Below are positions 1-6,454 of a stretch of 6,454 nt of DNA, piece after piece. The notes beneath the pieces are model-generated. The model worked only from the letters and a program-made list of their open reading frames with translations, searched no databases and was not told the DNA's origin. Source of the stretch: Lachnospiraceae bacterium. GTDB lineage: Bacteria; Bacillota; Clostridia; Lachnospirales; Lachnospiraceae. The translations under genes were made by a program, and so were the position numbers. Within the stretch, counting starts at the first letter, position 1; every line of letters begins with the position of its first letter. The stretch is taken from positions 1-6,454 of the forward strand of contig CAAEAB010000085.1 in the NCBI GenBank assembly GCA_900753685.1, written 5' to 3'.

Positions 1-455
1 ATAATATGTATAAAAAGAGCCGTTCCGAAGGTTTCGGACCGGAGGTCAAACGGCGGATCATGCTCGGCTCCTTTGTCTTAAGCTCCGGCTATTATGACGC
101 TTACTATTTAAAAGCCCTGCGGACAAAGGCCCTTATCAAACAGGCCTTTGATAAAGCCTTTGAAAAATATGATGTGATTCTGGGGCCGGCGGCGCCGACG
201 ACAGCGCCAAAGCTCGGAGAATCCTTAAGCGACCCGATTAAAATGTATTTGGGAGATATCTATACGATCTCTGTCAATCTGGCCGGACTTCCGGGCCTGT
301 CCATGCCCTGCGGTATTGACAGCAAGGGCCTGCCGATCGGCGTACAGATGATTGGCGATTGCTTTAAAGAAAAGAACATTATTCGGGCAGCCTATGCCTT
401 TGAACAGACAAGAACTTATCAGCGGCCGTTGATGGCTGGGAAAGGAGCAGAATAA
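1..455 (+). CDS. gatA: Glu-tRNA(Gln) amidotransferase subunit A, C-terminal part (5' end outside window)
   Basis: GatA is the glutaminase subunit of the cytoplasmic GatCAB complex: it releases ammonia from glutamine and passes it to GatB, which amidates Glu-tRNA(Gln). The first whole codon is at 3-5, and about 150 residues are visible of a family usually near 485-490. Recognisable C-terminal amidase-family blocks, counted from the Met at 6, are [11 protein letters not shown] (1-11), [21 protein letters not shown] (roughly 14-34), [15 protein letters not shown] (58-72), [13 protein letters not shown] (91-103) and [10 protein letters not shown] (108-117). The Ser-Ser-Lys catalytic triad and the Gly/Ser-rich amidase signature lie upstream of the window and cannot be checked. 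The Met at 6 is internal, because the family continues N-terminally through it. The TAA stop at 453-455 shares its last base with the gatB ATG, so the two are very likely cotranscribed and translationally coupled. Identification is firm; only the left part is unseen. Confidence 0.97.
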   Translation, partial: NMYKKSRSEGFGPEVKRRIMLGSFVLSSGYYDAYYLKALRTKALIKQAFDKAFEKYDVILGPAAPTTAPKLGESLSDPIKMYLGDIYTISVNLAGLPGLSMPCGIDSKGLPIGVQMIGDCFKEKNIIRAAYAFEQTRTYQRPLMAGKGAE

Positions 456-1894
456 TGGCGAAGCAGTATGAAACCGTCATCGGACTTGAAGTCCATGTGG
501 AGCTGGCGACAAAAACAAAAATTTTCTGTTCCTGCAGTACAGAATTCGGCGGGGCTCCGAATACCCATACCTGTCCTGTATGTACCGGAATGCCGGGGGC
601 TCTGCCGGTGTTGAATAAACAGGTGGTGGAGTATGCCATTGCGGTAGGTTTGGCGACCAATTGTTCCATTACCCAGTATTGCAAATTTGACCGGAAGAAT
701 TACTTCTATCCGGATAATCCGCAGAACTATCAGATTTCCCAGCTCTATCTGCCAATCTGCCGAAACGGCGGCGTGGAGATTGAGACGGAAAGCGGCAGTA
801 AAAAGATTGTCGGGATTCATGAAATCCATATGGAAGAGGATGCGGGAAAGCTCATCCATGACGAGTGGGAGGACGCCTCTTTGGTAGATTTCAACCGTTC
901 CGGCGTACCGCTTATTGAAATCGTATCCGAACCGGATATGCGCTCTGCTGAAGAAGTCATTGCCTATCTGGAAAAGCTGCGTATGATCATCCAGTACTTA
1001 GGAGCTTCCGATTGTAAACTCCAGGAAGGCTCCATGCGGGCGGACGTCAACTTATCCATCCGTGAAGTGGGGGCTGAGACTTTTGGAACACGAACCGAAA
1101 TGAAAAATCTGAATTCCTTCAAAGCCATCGCGAGGGCTATTGAAGGGGAGCGGGAGCGCCAGATCGATCTGCTGGAAGCGGGCAAGGCGGTCATTCAGGA
1201 AACCCGACGCTGGGATGATAATAAAGAAACTTCCTATGCGATGCGTTCCAAGGAGGATGCCCAGGATTACCGATATTTTCCGGAACCGGATCTCGTTCCG
1301 ATCATTATCAGCGACGAGTGGATTGAAGAAATCCGAAACCGCCAGCCGGAATTGCGGACAGAAAAGCTGGAACGTTATAAATCGGAATACGATATTCCGC
1401 AGTACGATGCGGAAATCATCACTTCCCATAAAAAACTGGCGGATATTTTTGAGGCGACGGTGGCCCTCGGCAAAAAGCCGAAGGAGGTTTCCAACTGGCT
1501 TATGGTGGAGACCATGCGTCTCTTAAAAGAGCATGATATGGAACCGTCGGATCTGGCCTTTGCTCCAGAAAATCTGGCAAAACTCATCGGCCTGATCGAA
1601 GCGGGCGCCATCAACCGGACGACGGCCAAGGAAGTATTCGAAAAGGTTTTTGAGGAAAATGTGGACCCGGAAGCCTATGTTGAAGCCAACGGGTTAAAGA
1701 TTGAGGCTGACGACGGCGCGCTGAAAGGAATCATTGAAGGCATTGTGGCGGCGAACCCTCAGTCTGTGGCCGACTATAAGGCCGGAAAGAAAAAAGCCAT
1801 CGGTTTCCTTGTGGGGCAGACCATGAAAGCCATGAAAGGCAAAGCCGACCCGGGAACTGTCAATAAGATTTTGACGGATATATTAGATTCGTAA
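455..1894 (+). CDS. gatB: Asp/Glu-tRNA(Asn/Gln) amidotransferase subunit B
   Basis: GatB binds the mischarged tRNA, uses ATP to activate the glutamate (or aspartate) side chain, and transfers ammonia received from GatA. The protein has 479 residues, the normal length for the family. The N-terminal block YETVIGLEVHVEL (5-17) carries the family's conserved Glu and His (E12, H14). A CxC...CxxC set (C25, C27, C40, C43) matches the structural zinc site. HEIHMEEDAGK (122-132), RSGVPLIEIVSEPD (148-161), RADVNLSIR (195-203), TRTEMKNLNS (212-221) and DYRYFPEPDL (271-280) are kinase/amidase core signatures. The region from about 330 to the end is the helical GatB/YqeY tRNA-binding tail, ending with GQTMKAMKGKADPGTVNKIL (454-473). 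The ATG at 455 follows an AAAGGAG Shine-Dalgarno (441-447) by seven bases and overlaps the gatA stop by one base. No defects are seen. Whether it serves Gln, Asn or both cannot be told from this window. Confidence 0.98.
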   Translation: MAKQYETVIGLEVHVELATKTKIFCSCSTEFGGAPNTHTCPVCTGMPGALPVLNKQVVEYAIAVGLATNCSITQYCKFDRKNYFYPDNPQNYQISQLYLPICRNGGVEIETESGSKKIVGIHEIHMEEDAGKLIHDEWEDASLVDFNRSGVPLIEIVSEPDMRSAEEVIAYLEKLRMIIQYLGASDCKLQEGSMRADVNLSIREVGAETFGTRTEMKNLNSFKAIARAIEGERERQIDLLEAGKAVIQETRRWDDNKETSYAMRSKEDAQDYRYFPEPDLVPIIISDEWIEEIRNRQPELRTEKLERYKSEYDIPQYDAEIITSHKKLADIFEATVALGKKPKEVSNWLMVETMRLLKEHDMEPSDLAFAPENLAKLIGLIEAGAINRTTAKEVFEKVFEENVDPEAYVEANGLKIEADDGALKGIIEGIVAANPQSVADYKAGKKKAIGFLVGQTMKAMKGKADPGTVNKILTDILDS

Positions 1895-1909
1895 AAATAA
1901 TGACATATT

Positions 1910-1962
1910 AAAAAAGTCTACTCAGTAATGGCGGATGATTCATTATTGAATAGACTTTTTTT
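1910..1962 (+). terminator. Long hairpin with T7 tract after gatB, abutting the sbcD ribosome binding site
   Basis: The arm AAAAAAGTCTA (1910-1920) is perfectly complementary to TAGACTTTTTT (1951-1961), giving 11 bp. After one C/A mismatch (1921/1950) the stem continues with TCAGTAATG (1922-1930) against CATTATTGA (1941-1949), 9 bp including one G-T wobble. The loop is about 10 bases (1931-1940). Seven Ts (1956-1962) follow the GTCTA/TAGAC part, as in an intrinsic terminator. The lower stem is A6/T6, so the structure could also terminate transcription from the other strand. It starts 15 bases after the gatB stop, the expected place for the gat operon terminator. The unusual point is that GGAGG of sbcD begins at 1963, directly after the last T, leaving no room for a promoter between the terminator and sbcD. 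Confidence 0.8.
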
Positions 1963-1977
1963 GGAGGTTAAAGTTTG
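1963..1977 (+). promoter_or_regulatory. Ribosome binding site and TTG start of sbcD
   Basis: GGAGG at 1963-1967 lies seven bases before TTG at 1975-1977. The TTG is chosen because the encoded N-terminus, MKIFHIADLHIGK, contains the first metal-binding motif (DxH) that begins every SbcD. The first in-frame ATG is at residue 36 and would remove that motif. Confidence 0.85.
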
Positions 1978-3141
1978 AAAATATTTCATATTGCCGATCT
2001 GCATATCGGAAAACAGCTAAATTACTATAGTTTAAAAGAAAATCAGGAGGATATTCTGAATCAAATCATAAAAAAAATGGAAGAATACCGTCCGGATGTA
2101 TTGCTTATTGCGGGAGATATATTTGATAAATCCATGCCGTCGGGGGAGGCCTATACTCTATTTGACGATTTTTTGAATCGGGCCGCATCGCTGCAGCCGT
2201 CGATTCCAATCGGCATTATCGCAGGAAATCATGATTCGCCGGAGCGGCTTAATTACGCCAGCAGTTTTATGGAAAAGCATCAGATTTATATATCGGTCAT
2301 GCCGCCCCAGAGAGAAGAGGAACATTTGAAAAAAATAGTTTTGGAGGATGAATTTGGCTCGGTAAATATTTATCTTCTGCCTTTTACAAAGCCGGGCTAT
2401 GTGCGGACTCTGTTTCCGGACAAGGATATTCCTGATTATGAGACGGCGGTCCGTTTGCTGCTTGAGCGGGAGAACATTGATTGGAGCCAGAGAAATATTC
2501 TTGTATCCCATCAGTTTTATCAAAGTTCGGGATGGGAGACGGCGACCTGCGATTCGGAGCAGGTCATATTGTCTGTCGGCGGTCTGGATCGAATCGATAT
2601 TTCGGTGTTAAAGGATTTTGATTATGTGGCTCTGGGCCATTTGCATGGGCCCCAGAAAATTAAGGAGGAGTGGATCCGCTATGCCGGTTCGCCTTTGAAA
2701 TATTCGATCAGCGAGGAACGGCATCATAAGTCGGTGACGATGGTAAAGCTTTTTGGGAAAGGGGAACCACTGGAAATCCAGCAGCTTCCATTGAAGGCCC
2801 GACAGGATGTTCGCACGGAAAGGGGGACTTTGAAGGAGGTATTGGAGCGGGCCGCGGAGGCGAATCGTCATGATTTTATCCGGGTGACTCTTACCGATGA
2901 ACATGAGCCTTACCGGATGAAGGAACAGCTTCGGGAGGTTTATGATTTTCTGCTTGAAATCCGTGTGGATAATATGCGGACGAGAAAGCGACTGGAGATG
3001 ACTCCGCAAACCCGGGAGAATCTCACGCCACTGGAGGCCTTTCGGGCCTTTTATGAGGATGTATGCAAAGCGCCGCTAACAGAGGAAGAGGAACAGTTCA
3101 TACAAAAAACATTTGATAGATTGGCGGAGGATAGACAATGA
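1975..3141 (+). CDS. sbcD: Exonuclease SbcCD, nuclease subunit SbcD (Mre11 type)
   Basis: SbcD is the metallophosphoesterase subunit of the SbcCD nuclease. In studied bacteria the complex cuts DNA hairpins and degrades double-stranded ends in an ATP- and manganese-dependent way, clearing palindrome-derived structures and blocked ends. The 388 residues match the family size. Phosphoesterase motifs are in order: ADLHIG (7-12; D8, H10), AGDIFD (46-51; D48), AGNHDSPE (83-90; N85, H86, D87), VSHQF (177-181; H179) and GHLHG (221-225; H222, H224), all with the metal-binding or catalytic residues intact. RYAGSPLKYS (235-244) is typical of the end of the nuclease domain. Residues from about 275 on form the cap and SbcC-contacting region, with TPLEAFRAFYED (351-362) near the end. 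The start is TTG with a good GGAGG site. The TGA stop (3139-3141) overlaps the sbcC ATG in an ATGA, indicating coupled translation. It is separated from gatB by the hairpin at 1910-1962. Confidence 0.96.
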   Translation: MKIFHIADLHIGKQLNYYSLKENQEDILNQIIKKMEEYRPDVLLIAGDIFDKSMPSGEAYTLFDDFLNRAASLQPSIPIGIIAGNHDSPERLNYASSFMEKHQIYISVMPPQREEEHLKKIVLEDEFGSVNIYLLPFTKPGYVRTLFPDKDIPDYETAVRLLLERENIDWSQRNILVSHQFYQSSGWETATCDSEQVILSVGGLDRIDISVLKDFDYVALGHLHGPQKIKEEWIRYAGSPLKYSISEERHHKSVTMVKLFGKGEPLEIQQLPLKARQDVRTERGTLKEVLERAAEANRHDFIRVTLTDEHEPYRMKEQLREVYDFLLEIRVDNMRTRKRLEMTPQTRENLTPLEAFRAFYEDVCKAPLTEEEEQFIQKTFDRLAEDRQ

Positions 3142-6014
3142 AACCGTTGAGATTAATACTTTCCGCATTTGGTTCCTATGGAGGAAGAGAATGTGTGGAT
3201 TTTGAAAAGATGAAGCAGGGCCTCTTTTTGATTACGGGAGATACGGGGGCCGGGAAAACCACGATTTTTGACGGCATAACTTATGCCCTTTACGGACAGA
3301 CCAGCGGCCGGCGCCGGGAAGGGGATATGATGCGCAGCCAATATGCCACGGATACGGACGAAACCTATGTGGAGTTTACTTTCAGTGAGCTTGGAAAGGT
3401 TTATACGGTCCGAAGAAATCCCGTATGGCTTCGCCGTAGCCGGAGAAAAAATAAGGATGGGGAGTATGCTCTGACAAAGGAAAGCGCCCGGGTGGAACTG
3501 ACGATGCCTGATGGTAAGGCTTTTCCAGGAAAAATGAAGGAGACAGACCAGAAAATCGTGGAAATCATTGGAATGGATATGAATCAGTTCAGCCAGGTGT
3601 CCATGATCTCCCAGGGGGATTTTATGAAGTTGCTTTTGGCGGATTCGAAAGAGCGGAAAAAAATCTTTTCCCAGATTTTTCCGACGGAGATTTACTGGCT
3701 GCTTCAAAATCGTCTTTCTGAGCAGGAAAAGCAGATGTCTGTCAGTCTGGAGAACATACGCAGAGATTGTCAGCGAGATATCGAAAATGTCCAGTGTCTT
3801 CCGGACAGCAGCTATAAGGAGGCATGGAAGGAAAAAGGTGCCTTTTCAGATGTGGATAATAAACCCGTTTTAGAATTATTAGAAGCTATGGAACAGGAAG
3901 CAGAGCAGCAGGAAGATGCGCTGCGGGCATCGATGACTGTGGTGGAAAAGCTATTATCAGCCGAACGGGAAGCTCAGGAAAAGGAGCTTCGCAGAAAACG
4001 TCTGTTGGAAGAAACGAAGATATTGGAAAATGAACTGCCCCAGATTCAGGATAAAGTCCGGGCCGCCGGACAGGTGTTGGAGGCGGTGCGTGCCCGATAT
4101 GATACTGAATGGCCGAAAAAGCAGGAACAACAGCTGATTTTGAACCGGGAAATGCCGGAGTATGATAGACTGGACCAGGAAGAAGCCGCTTTAAAACAGC
4201 TTGCACAAATGCTGCAAAACAGTGTTGCGGCGGCGAAGCGGGCAGAAGAAAAAGAAGCGGAAACGAAAAAACTTCGGGAACGTCTGGAAAGACAACAGGA
4301 AGTATTAAAGGACAGCGGTATTCGTTTAAATCAGGCAAATCAAAAATTGGAAGAATGTCAGGGGAAAATGGTACTGTTGACCGGGCTTTGGAATAAAAAA
4401 CCTCTTTGGGAAAAATTTGTTTCAGAAAATGAAGCGGCGGTAAAAAAGGCGGAGGAAAGTTTGTCCGCCTACAAAGAAGCGTCCCGGCGGCATGAACAGC
4501 TTTATGAACAATTTATCGCTTCTCAGGCCGGTCTTATGGCCCGACAGCTTGTAGAAGGTGAACCCTGCCCGGTCTGCGGTTCGCTCCATCATCCGGCGTT
4601 GAGCCAGGATGAAGGGGCGGCGGGACATCGGACGACTGTTCCGAACAAGGATGCCGATAAAATGATTGACCGGAGTATGGTGGATCAGGCAAAAAAAGTC
4701 CGGGAAGCCGCAGAAAAGGCGGTGGAGAAAGCCCGTTTAAAATGTCAAAAACTGTCGGAAGAGGGCGCTGCGTTGAAGTCCGGGATTCTTAACGATGCCG
4801 ACAGCATCCTGGAAGCGCCGGATAGGTTGTTTGAGGAAGGAAATTTCTGGAAATCAATATTTGATATCGGGCATGACAGCCAGCGGGCTTTACAGGCCGC
4901 AAGGCAGCAGGCGCAGCAGATAAAAAAAGAATGTGATTGTTTTGAAGCGAATACAAAAAAATTAAAGGCTCTGGAAAAAGAACAGGAACAACTCGGGACT
5001 GAACATACGGAAATGTTACAGCGGCAGGCGTCCCTGTCTGCCGAGAAAAAAAGCCGGGAGGAAAGCTTGTCGGCAATGAAATCTAAAATGAGCTTTTCTT
5101 CCAAAAATGAAGCAGTCAAATGTCTGTCAAATCTGAACAGGGAAATGGAACAATTGAAAAATGCTTTGGAAAGAGCAGAAGCAGACGAAAAAACATGGAC
5201 AGGAACTTTGCAGTTAAATCGGGGACAGTTCAGTGAACGTCAGCAAATGCGGAATCAGGCCGAGACGGAAGCCAACGACGCAAAAGAAAAATATGCACGG
5301 CTTTTAGAGACTTCCGGCTGGCCGGCGGAGACGGAACATCTTGCTCTCGAAACACGTCGGGAACAGTTGACCGAGACGGAAAAAAATATTTATTCCATTC
5401 GCCGGACGAATAAAAGAATTTACGAGCGGCTGAGTCGGTTGCTTAAAGATTATGGCGGGGAGCAGGAAAACTTTGCCAGAATCCATCATCTGAGCCGGAT
5501 CGCCAACGGCCAGATGGCCGGAATGGCCCGCCTGGATTTTCAGACCTATATGCAGCGGCGTTATTTTCAACAGATGGTTTACGCCGCGAACCGTCGGCTG
5601 GCGGAAATGAGCGGTCATCAGTTTCTTTTAGAATGTCGGAGCCTGGAAAATCTCGGCCGTCAGGGGGAGGTTGGTCTGGATTTGGACGTCTACAGTCTGG
5701 TCAATGACAGCACCAGGGATGTCAAAACCCTTTCCGGCGGCGAGTCCTTTATGGCGGCTTTGGCTCTGGCCTTGGGCATGGCGGACGTCATCCAGCAGGA
5801 GGCTGGAAAAATTCATGTGGATACCCTGTTTATCGATGAAGGCTTCGGAAGTCTGGATGAAAATGCCCGGAATCAGGCCATACGCATATTAAATGAGCTG
5901 GCCGGCGGCGACCGCTTGGTGGGCATCATTTCCCATGTCAGCGAATTAAAAGAACAGATTGAACAGAAAATCCTGGTTTCAAAAAATGATCGTGGCAGTC
6001 ATTTGGTCATGTAG
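3138..6014 (+). CDS. sbcC: Exonuclease SbcCD, ATPase subunit SbcC (Rad50 type)
   Basis: SbcC is the SMC-like ATPase partner of SbcD: two heads dimerise on ATP, and long coiled coils join at a zinc hook, positioning DNA ends or hairpins for SbcD to cut. The 958 residues are slightly shorter than many homologues (around 1000-1050) but complete. In order: the N-terminal lobe opens MKPLRLILSAFGSYGG; Walker A is GDTGAGKTT (34-42, K40); the Q-loop lies in NQFSQVSMISQGDF (149-162). A Glu/Lys/Gln-rich coiled coil runs about 190-470; the zinc hook is EPCPVCGSLHHP (475-486; C477, C480); the returning coiled coil runs about 510-780. The C-terminal lobe has LSGGES (865-870), Walker B with catalytic Glu in TLFIDEGFGSLD (896-907; D900, E901), D-loop SLD (905-907) and H-loop ISHV (931-934; H933). 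GGAGG at 3126-3130 precedes the ATG by seven bases, within the end of sbcD. The stop is TAG. Nothing is missing or frameshifted. Confidence 0.97.
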   Translation: MKPLRLILSAFGSYGGRECVDFEKMKQGLFLITGDTGAGKTTIFDGITYALYGQTSGRRREGDMMRSQYATDTDETYVEFTFSELGKVYTVRRNPVWLRRSRRKNKDGEYALTKESARVELTMPDGKAFPGKMKETDQKIVEIIGMDMNQFSQVSMISQGDFMKLLLADSKERKKIFSQIFPTEIYWLLQNRLSEQEKQMSVSLENIRRDCQRDIENVQCLPDSSYKEAWKEKGAFSDVDNKPVLELLEAMEQEAEQQEDALRASMTVVEKLLSAEREAQEKELRRKRLLEETKILENELPQIQDKVRAAGQVLEAVRARYDTEWPKKQEQQLILNREMPEYDRLDQEEAALKQLAQMLQNSVAAAKRAEEKEAETKKLRERLERQQEVLKDSGIRLNQANQKLEECQGKMVLLTGLWNKKPLWEKFVSENEAAVKKAEESLSAYKEASRRHEQLYEQFIASQAGLMARQLVEGEPCPVCGSLHHPALSQDEGAAGHRTTVPNKDADKMIDRSMVDQAKKVREAAEKAVEKARLKCQKLSEEGAALKSGILNDADSILEAPDRLFEEGNFWKSIFDIGHDSQRALQAARQQAQQIKKECDCFEANTKKLKALEKEQEQLGTEHTEMLQRQASLSAEKKSREESLSAMKSKMSFSSKNEAVKCLSNLNREMEQLKNALERAEADEKTWTGTLQLNRGQFSERQQMRNQAETEANDAKEKYARLLETSGWPAETEHLALETRREQLTETEKNIYSIRRTNKRIYERLSRLLKDYGGEQENFARIHHLSRIANGQMAGMARLDFQTYMQRRYFQQMVYAANRRLAEMSGHQFLLECRSLENLGRQGEVGLDLDVYSLVNDSTRDVKTLSGGESFMAALALALGMADVIQQEAGKIHVDTLFIDEGFGSLDENARNQAIRILNELAGGDRLVGIISHVSELKEQIEQKILVSKNDRGSHLVM

Positions 6015-6078
6015 TCAATGCTGTCGGTGAAAGCTTGTTAAATTTATATAAGGCTGTTTGCTCAATTAAGAATTTTGC

Positions 6079-6269
6079 ATTCAGCAAAGCTATTTGACGT
6101 TTCAACGAAAACACGTTGATTTTTTTGTTTGCTACGCTGCTTATAAGTGTACAGAAATCAAAACTCGCTTTAAAGGCTCAAACAGTTGATTTCTGTACAC
6201 GCTATGCTCGCAAACGGCAAAAATCTGCCTATCGTTTTCTTATGAAATCGTCAAAATCTTTACATGAAT
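6079..6269. repeat. Large imperfect inverted repeat, MITE-like or dispersed palindromic element
   Basis: The two halves are recognisably reverse complements with small indels. Matching blocks, left arm to right arm, are: ATTCA (6079-6083) to TGAAT (6265-6269); AAAG (6086-6089) to CTTT (6258-6261); TTTGACG (6093-6099) to CGTCAAA (6249-6255); TTTCA (6100-6104) to TGAAA (6243-6247); GAAAAC (6107-6112) to GTTTTC (6234-6239); an ATTTTT run near 6119-6126 to AAAAAT (6219-6224); GTTTGC (6127-6132) to GCAAAC (6210-6215); and the 15-bp core (6147-6161 to 6186-6200). All are in order and centred near 6172-6174, where CTTTAAAG sits. Chance would not give so many ordered matches. The shape fits a non-autonomous palindromic element or a degenerated inverted duplication. 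No transposase, clear target duplication or exact terminal ends are visible, so the boundaries are approximate and the mobile nature is inferred. Confidence 0.75.
6147..6200. repeat. Perfect 15-bp core stem of the palindromic element
   Basis: GTGTACAGAAATCAA (6147-6161) and TTGATTTCTGTACAC (6186-6200) are exact reverse complements around a 24-base spacer containing the palindrome CTTTAAAG (6168-6175). As RNA from either strand this makes a strong hairpin. No T tract follows it on the + strand, so it is not a standard terminator, though it could block exonucleases at the 3' end of an sbcC transcript. Confidence 0.85.
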
Positions 6270-6290
6270 TACAGAAAGTCTGTTATTTTT
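6267..6290 (+). terminator. Weak hairpin with T-rich tail, possible sbcC terminator
   Basis: ACAGA (6271-6275) pairs with TCTGT (6279-6283) over a three-base loop. After a T/T mismatch, AAT (6267-6269) pairs with ATT (6285-6287). The 3' side runs into TTATTTTT (6283-6290). The stem is AT-rich and interrupted, and it lies about 255 bases after the sbcC stop at the edge of the palindromic repeat. It may be the operon terminator or a chance structure. Confidence 0.27.
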
Positions 6291-6367
6291 GCAACATATC
6301 CTAATTCAAATAAAACAAGGATTGTGATGTTTAATGGTTATAGCCGTTTTATAGTACACGGTAAACC

Positions 6368-6388
6368 ATGAGTACTGGCTCATTTTTT
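6368..6388 (+). terminator. Short hairpin followed by T6, weak terminator or attenuator candidate
   Basis: ATGAG (6368-6372) pairs with CTCAT (6379-6383) around a six-base loop. The last paired T begins a run of six Ts (6383-6388). Five base pairs is short for an intrinsic terminator. The alternative pairing AGTAC (6353-6357) with GTACT (6372-6376) would compete with it. Confidence 0.25.
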
Positions 6389-6390
6389 GC

Positions 6391-6406
6391 CCGCCGTTTC
6401 CGGCGG
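6391..6406. other. GC-rich hairpin, GAAA tetraloop if read on the minus strand
   Basis: CCGCCG (6391-6396) and CGGCGG (6401-6406) are exact reverse complements around TTTC. Transcribed from the minus strand, the loop becomes GAAA closed by G-C, a classic GNRA tetraloop. GTAAAC (6361-6366) and GTTTAC (6411-6416) flank this hairpin and the one at 6368-6383, so the segment could fold as a three-way junction. Whether it is an RNA element is not established. Confidence 0.4.
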
Positions 6407-6454
6407 CCGTGTTTACAGATTGGTTGTTTTTGATTTACTCCGGCAGATCTCCGG

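Larger units (their letters stand above)
6015..6454. other. Non-coding region after sbcC, AT-richer than the genes, open at the right edge
   Basis: No reading frame here has a convincing start, ribosome binding site and protein-like composition on either strand. The region holds a large imperfect palindromic repeat (6079-6269), two weak hairpin plus T-tract candidates (6267-6290 and 6368-6388) and a GC-rich hairpin (6391-6406), described separately. Left of the repeat, TTTGCT (6057-6062) can pair with AGCAAA (6083-6088), continuing as AAT/ATT after one mismatch. No T tract follows, so it is not a terminator. No strong terminator directly follows the sbcC stop. The next gene, and therefore the role of the last 150 bases, lies outside the window. 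Confidence 0.6.

Noticed and set aside
6..8. ATG at position 6 as the start of a short gatA or separate gene
   Set aside because: The frame is open to the left edge and the residues match the middle to C-terminal part of full-length GatA, so this Met is internal.
419..859. 146-codon minus-strand open frame across the gatA/gatB junction
   Set aside because: It is antisense to highly conserved GatB N-terminal motifs and has no recognisable domain.
3153..3707. 184-codon minus-strand open frame opposite the start of sbcC
   Set aside because: It lies wholly opposite a gene with clear Walker A and Q-loop motifs; its composition is that of a shadow frame and it has no supporting context.
3886..4338. 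150-codon minus-strand Pro-rich open frame
   Set aside because: It is the antisense of the SbcC coiled coil; low-complexity Pro/Phe/Leu composition is expected from the complement of Glu/Lys/Gln-rich codons.
6057..6088. Hairpin just after sbcC as its intrinsic terminator
   Set aside because: The TTTGCT/AGCAAA stem is short with a long loop, and it is followed by GCTATTTGACG rather than a T tract.
6116..6304. 62-codon + strand open frame as a real gene
   Set aside because: It starts with TTG, has no Shine-Dalgarno, spans both arms of an inverted repeat and matches no family I recognise.
6015..6454. CRISPR array, tRNA or rRNA in the terminal gap
   Set aside because: There are no regularly spaced direct repeats, no cloverleaf with a T-loop motif and no rRNA-like sequence.

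Overview
The window holds four protein genes, all on the + strand, in two tight pairs, followed by about 440 bases with no credible gene. Gene content, Firmicutes-style GGAGG ribosome binding sites, a TTG start and the protein sequence style suggest a member of the Clostridia, probably Lachnospiraceae-like. This is inference from style only; no 16S or other marker gene is present.

Region 1 (1-1894) is the end of a gat operon. It has the C-terminal third of GatA (cut by the left edge) and a complete GatB, joined by a one-base stop/start overlap. GatA, GatB and GatC (not seen) form the amidotransferase that converts mischarged Glu-tRNA(Gln) to Gln-tRNA(Gln), and in some bacteria Asp-tRNA(Asn) to Asn-tRNA(Asn).

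Region 2 (1895-1974) is an 80-base gap filled by a long hairpin with a T7 tract. It looks like the gat operon terminator. The T tract runs directly into the Shine-Dalgarno of the next gene, so any sbcDC transcript must either read through this hairpin or start inside it.

Region 3 (1975-6014) is sbcD-sbcC, overlapping by four bases (ATGA). They encode the two subunits of the bacterial Mre11-Rad50-type nuclease, which opens DNA hairpins and processes double-strand ends. Every hallmark motif is intact: the metallophosphoesterase motifs in SbcD, and Walker A, Q-loop, CPVC zinc hook, signature, Walker B, D-loop and H-loop in SbcC.

Region 4 (6015-6454) is AT-richer and non-coding. Its main content is an imperfect inverted repeat of about 190 bp (6079-6269) with a perfect 15-bp core stem, resembling a dispersed palindromic or MITE-like element. 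Further right are two weak hairpin/T-tract candidates, a GC-rich hairpin whose minus-strand loop is GAAA, and two very small overlapping ORFs of doubtful meaning. The window ends before the next gene.

I see no clear new protein system here. The proteins are housekeeping; the least explained parts are the palindromic repeat and the structured tail beyond 6300.
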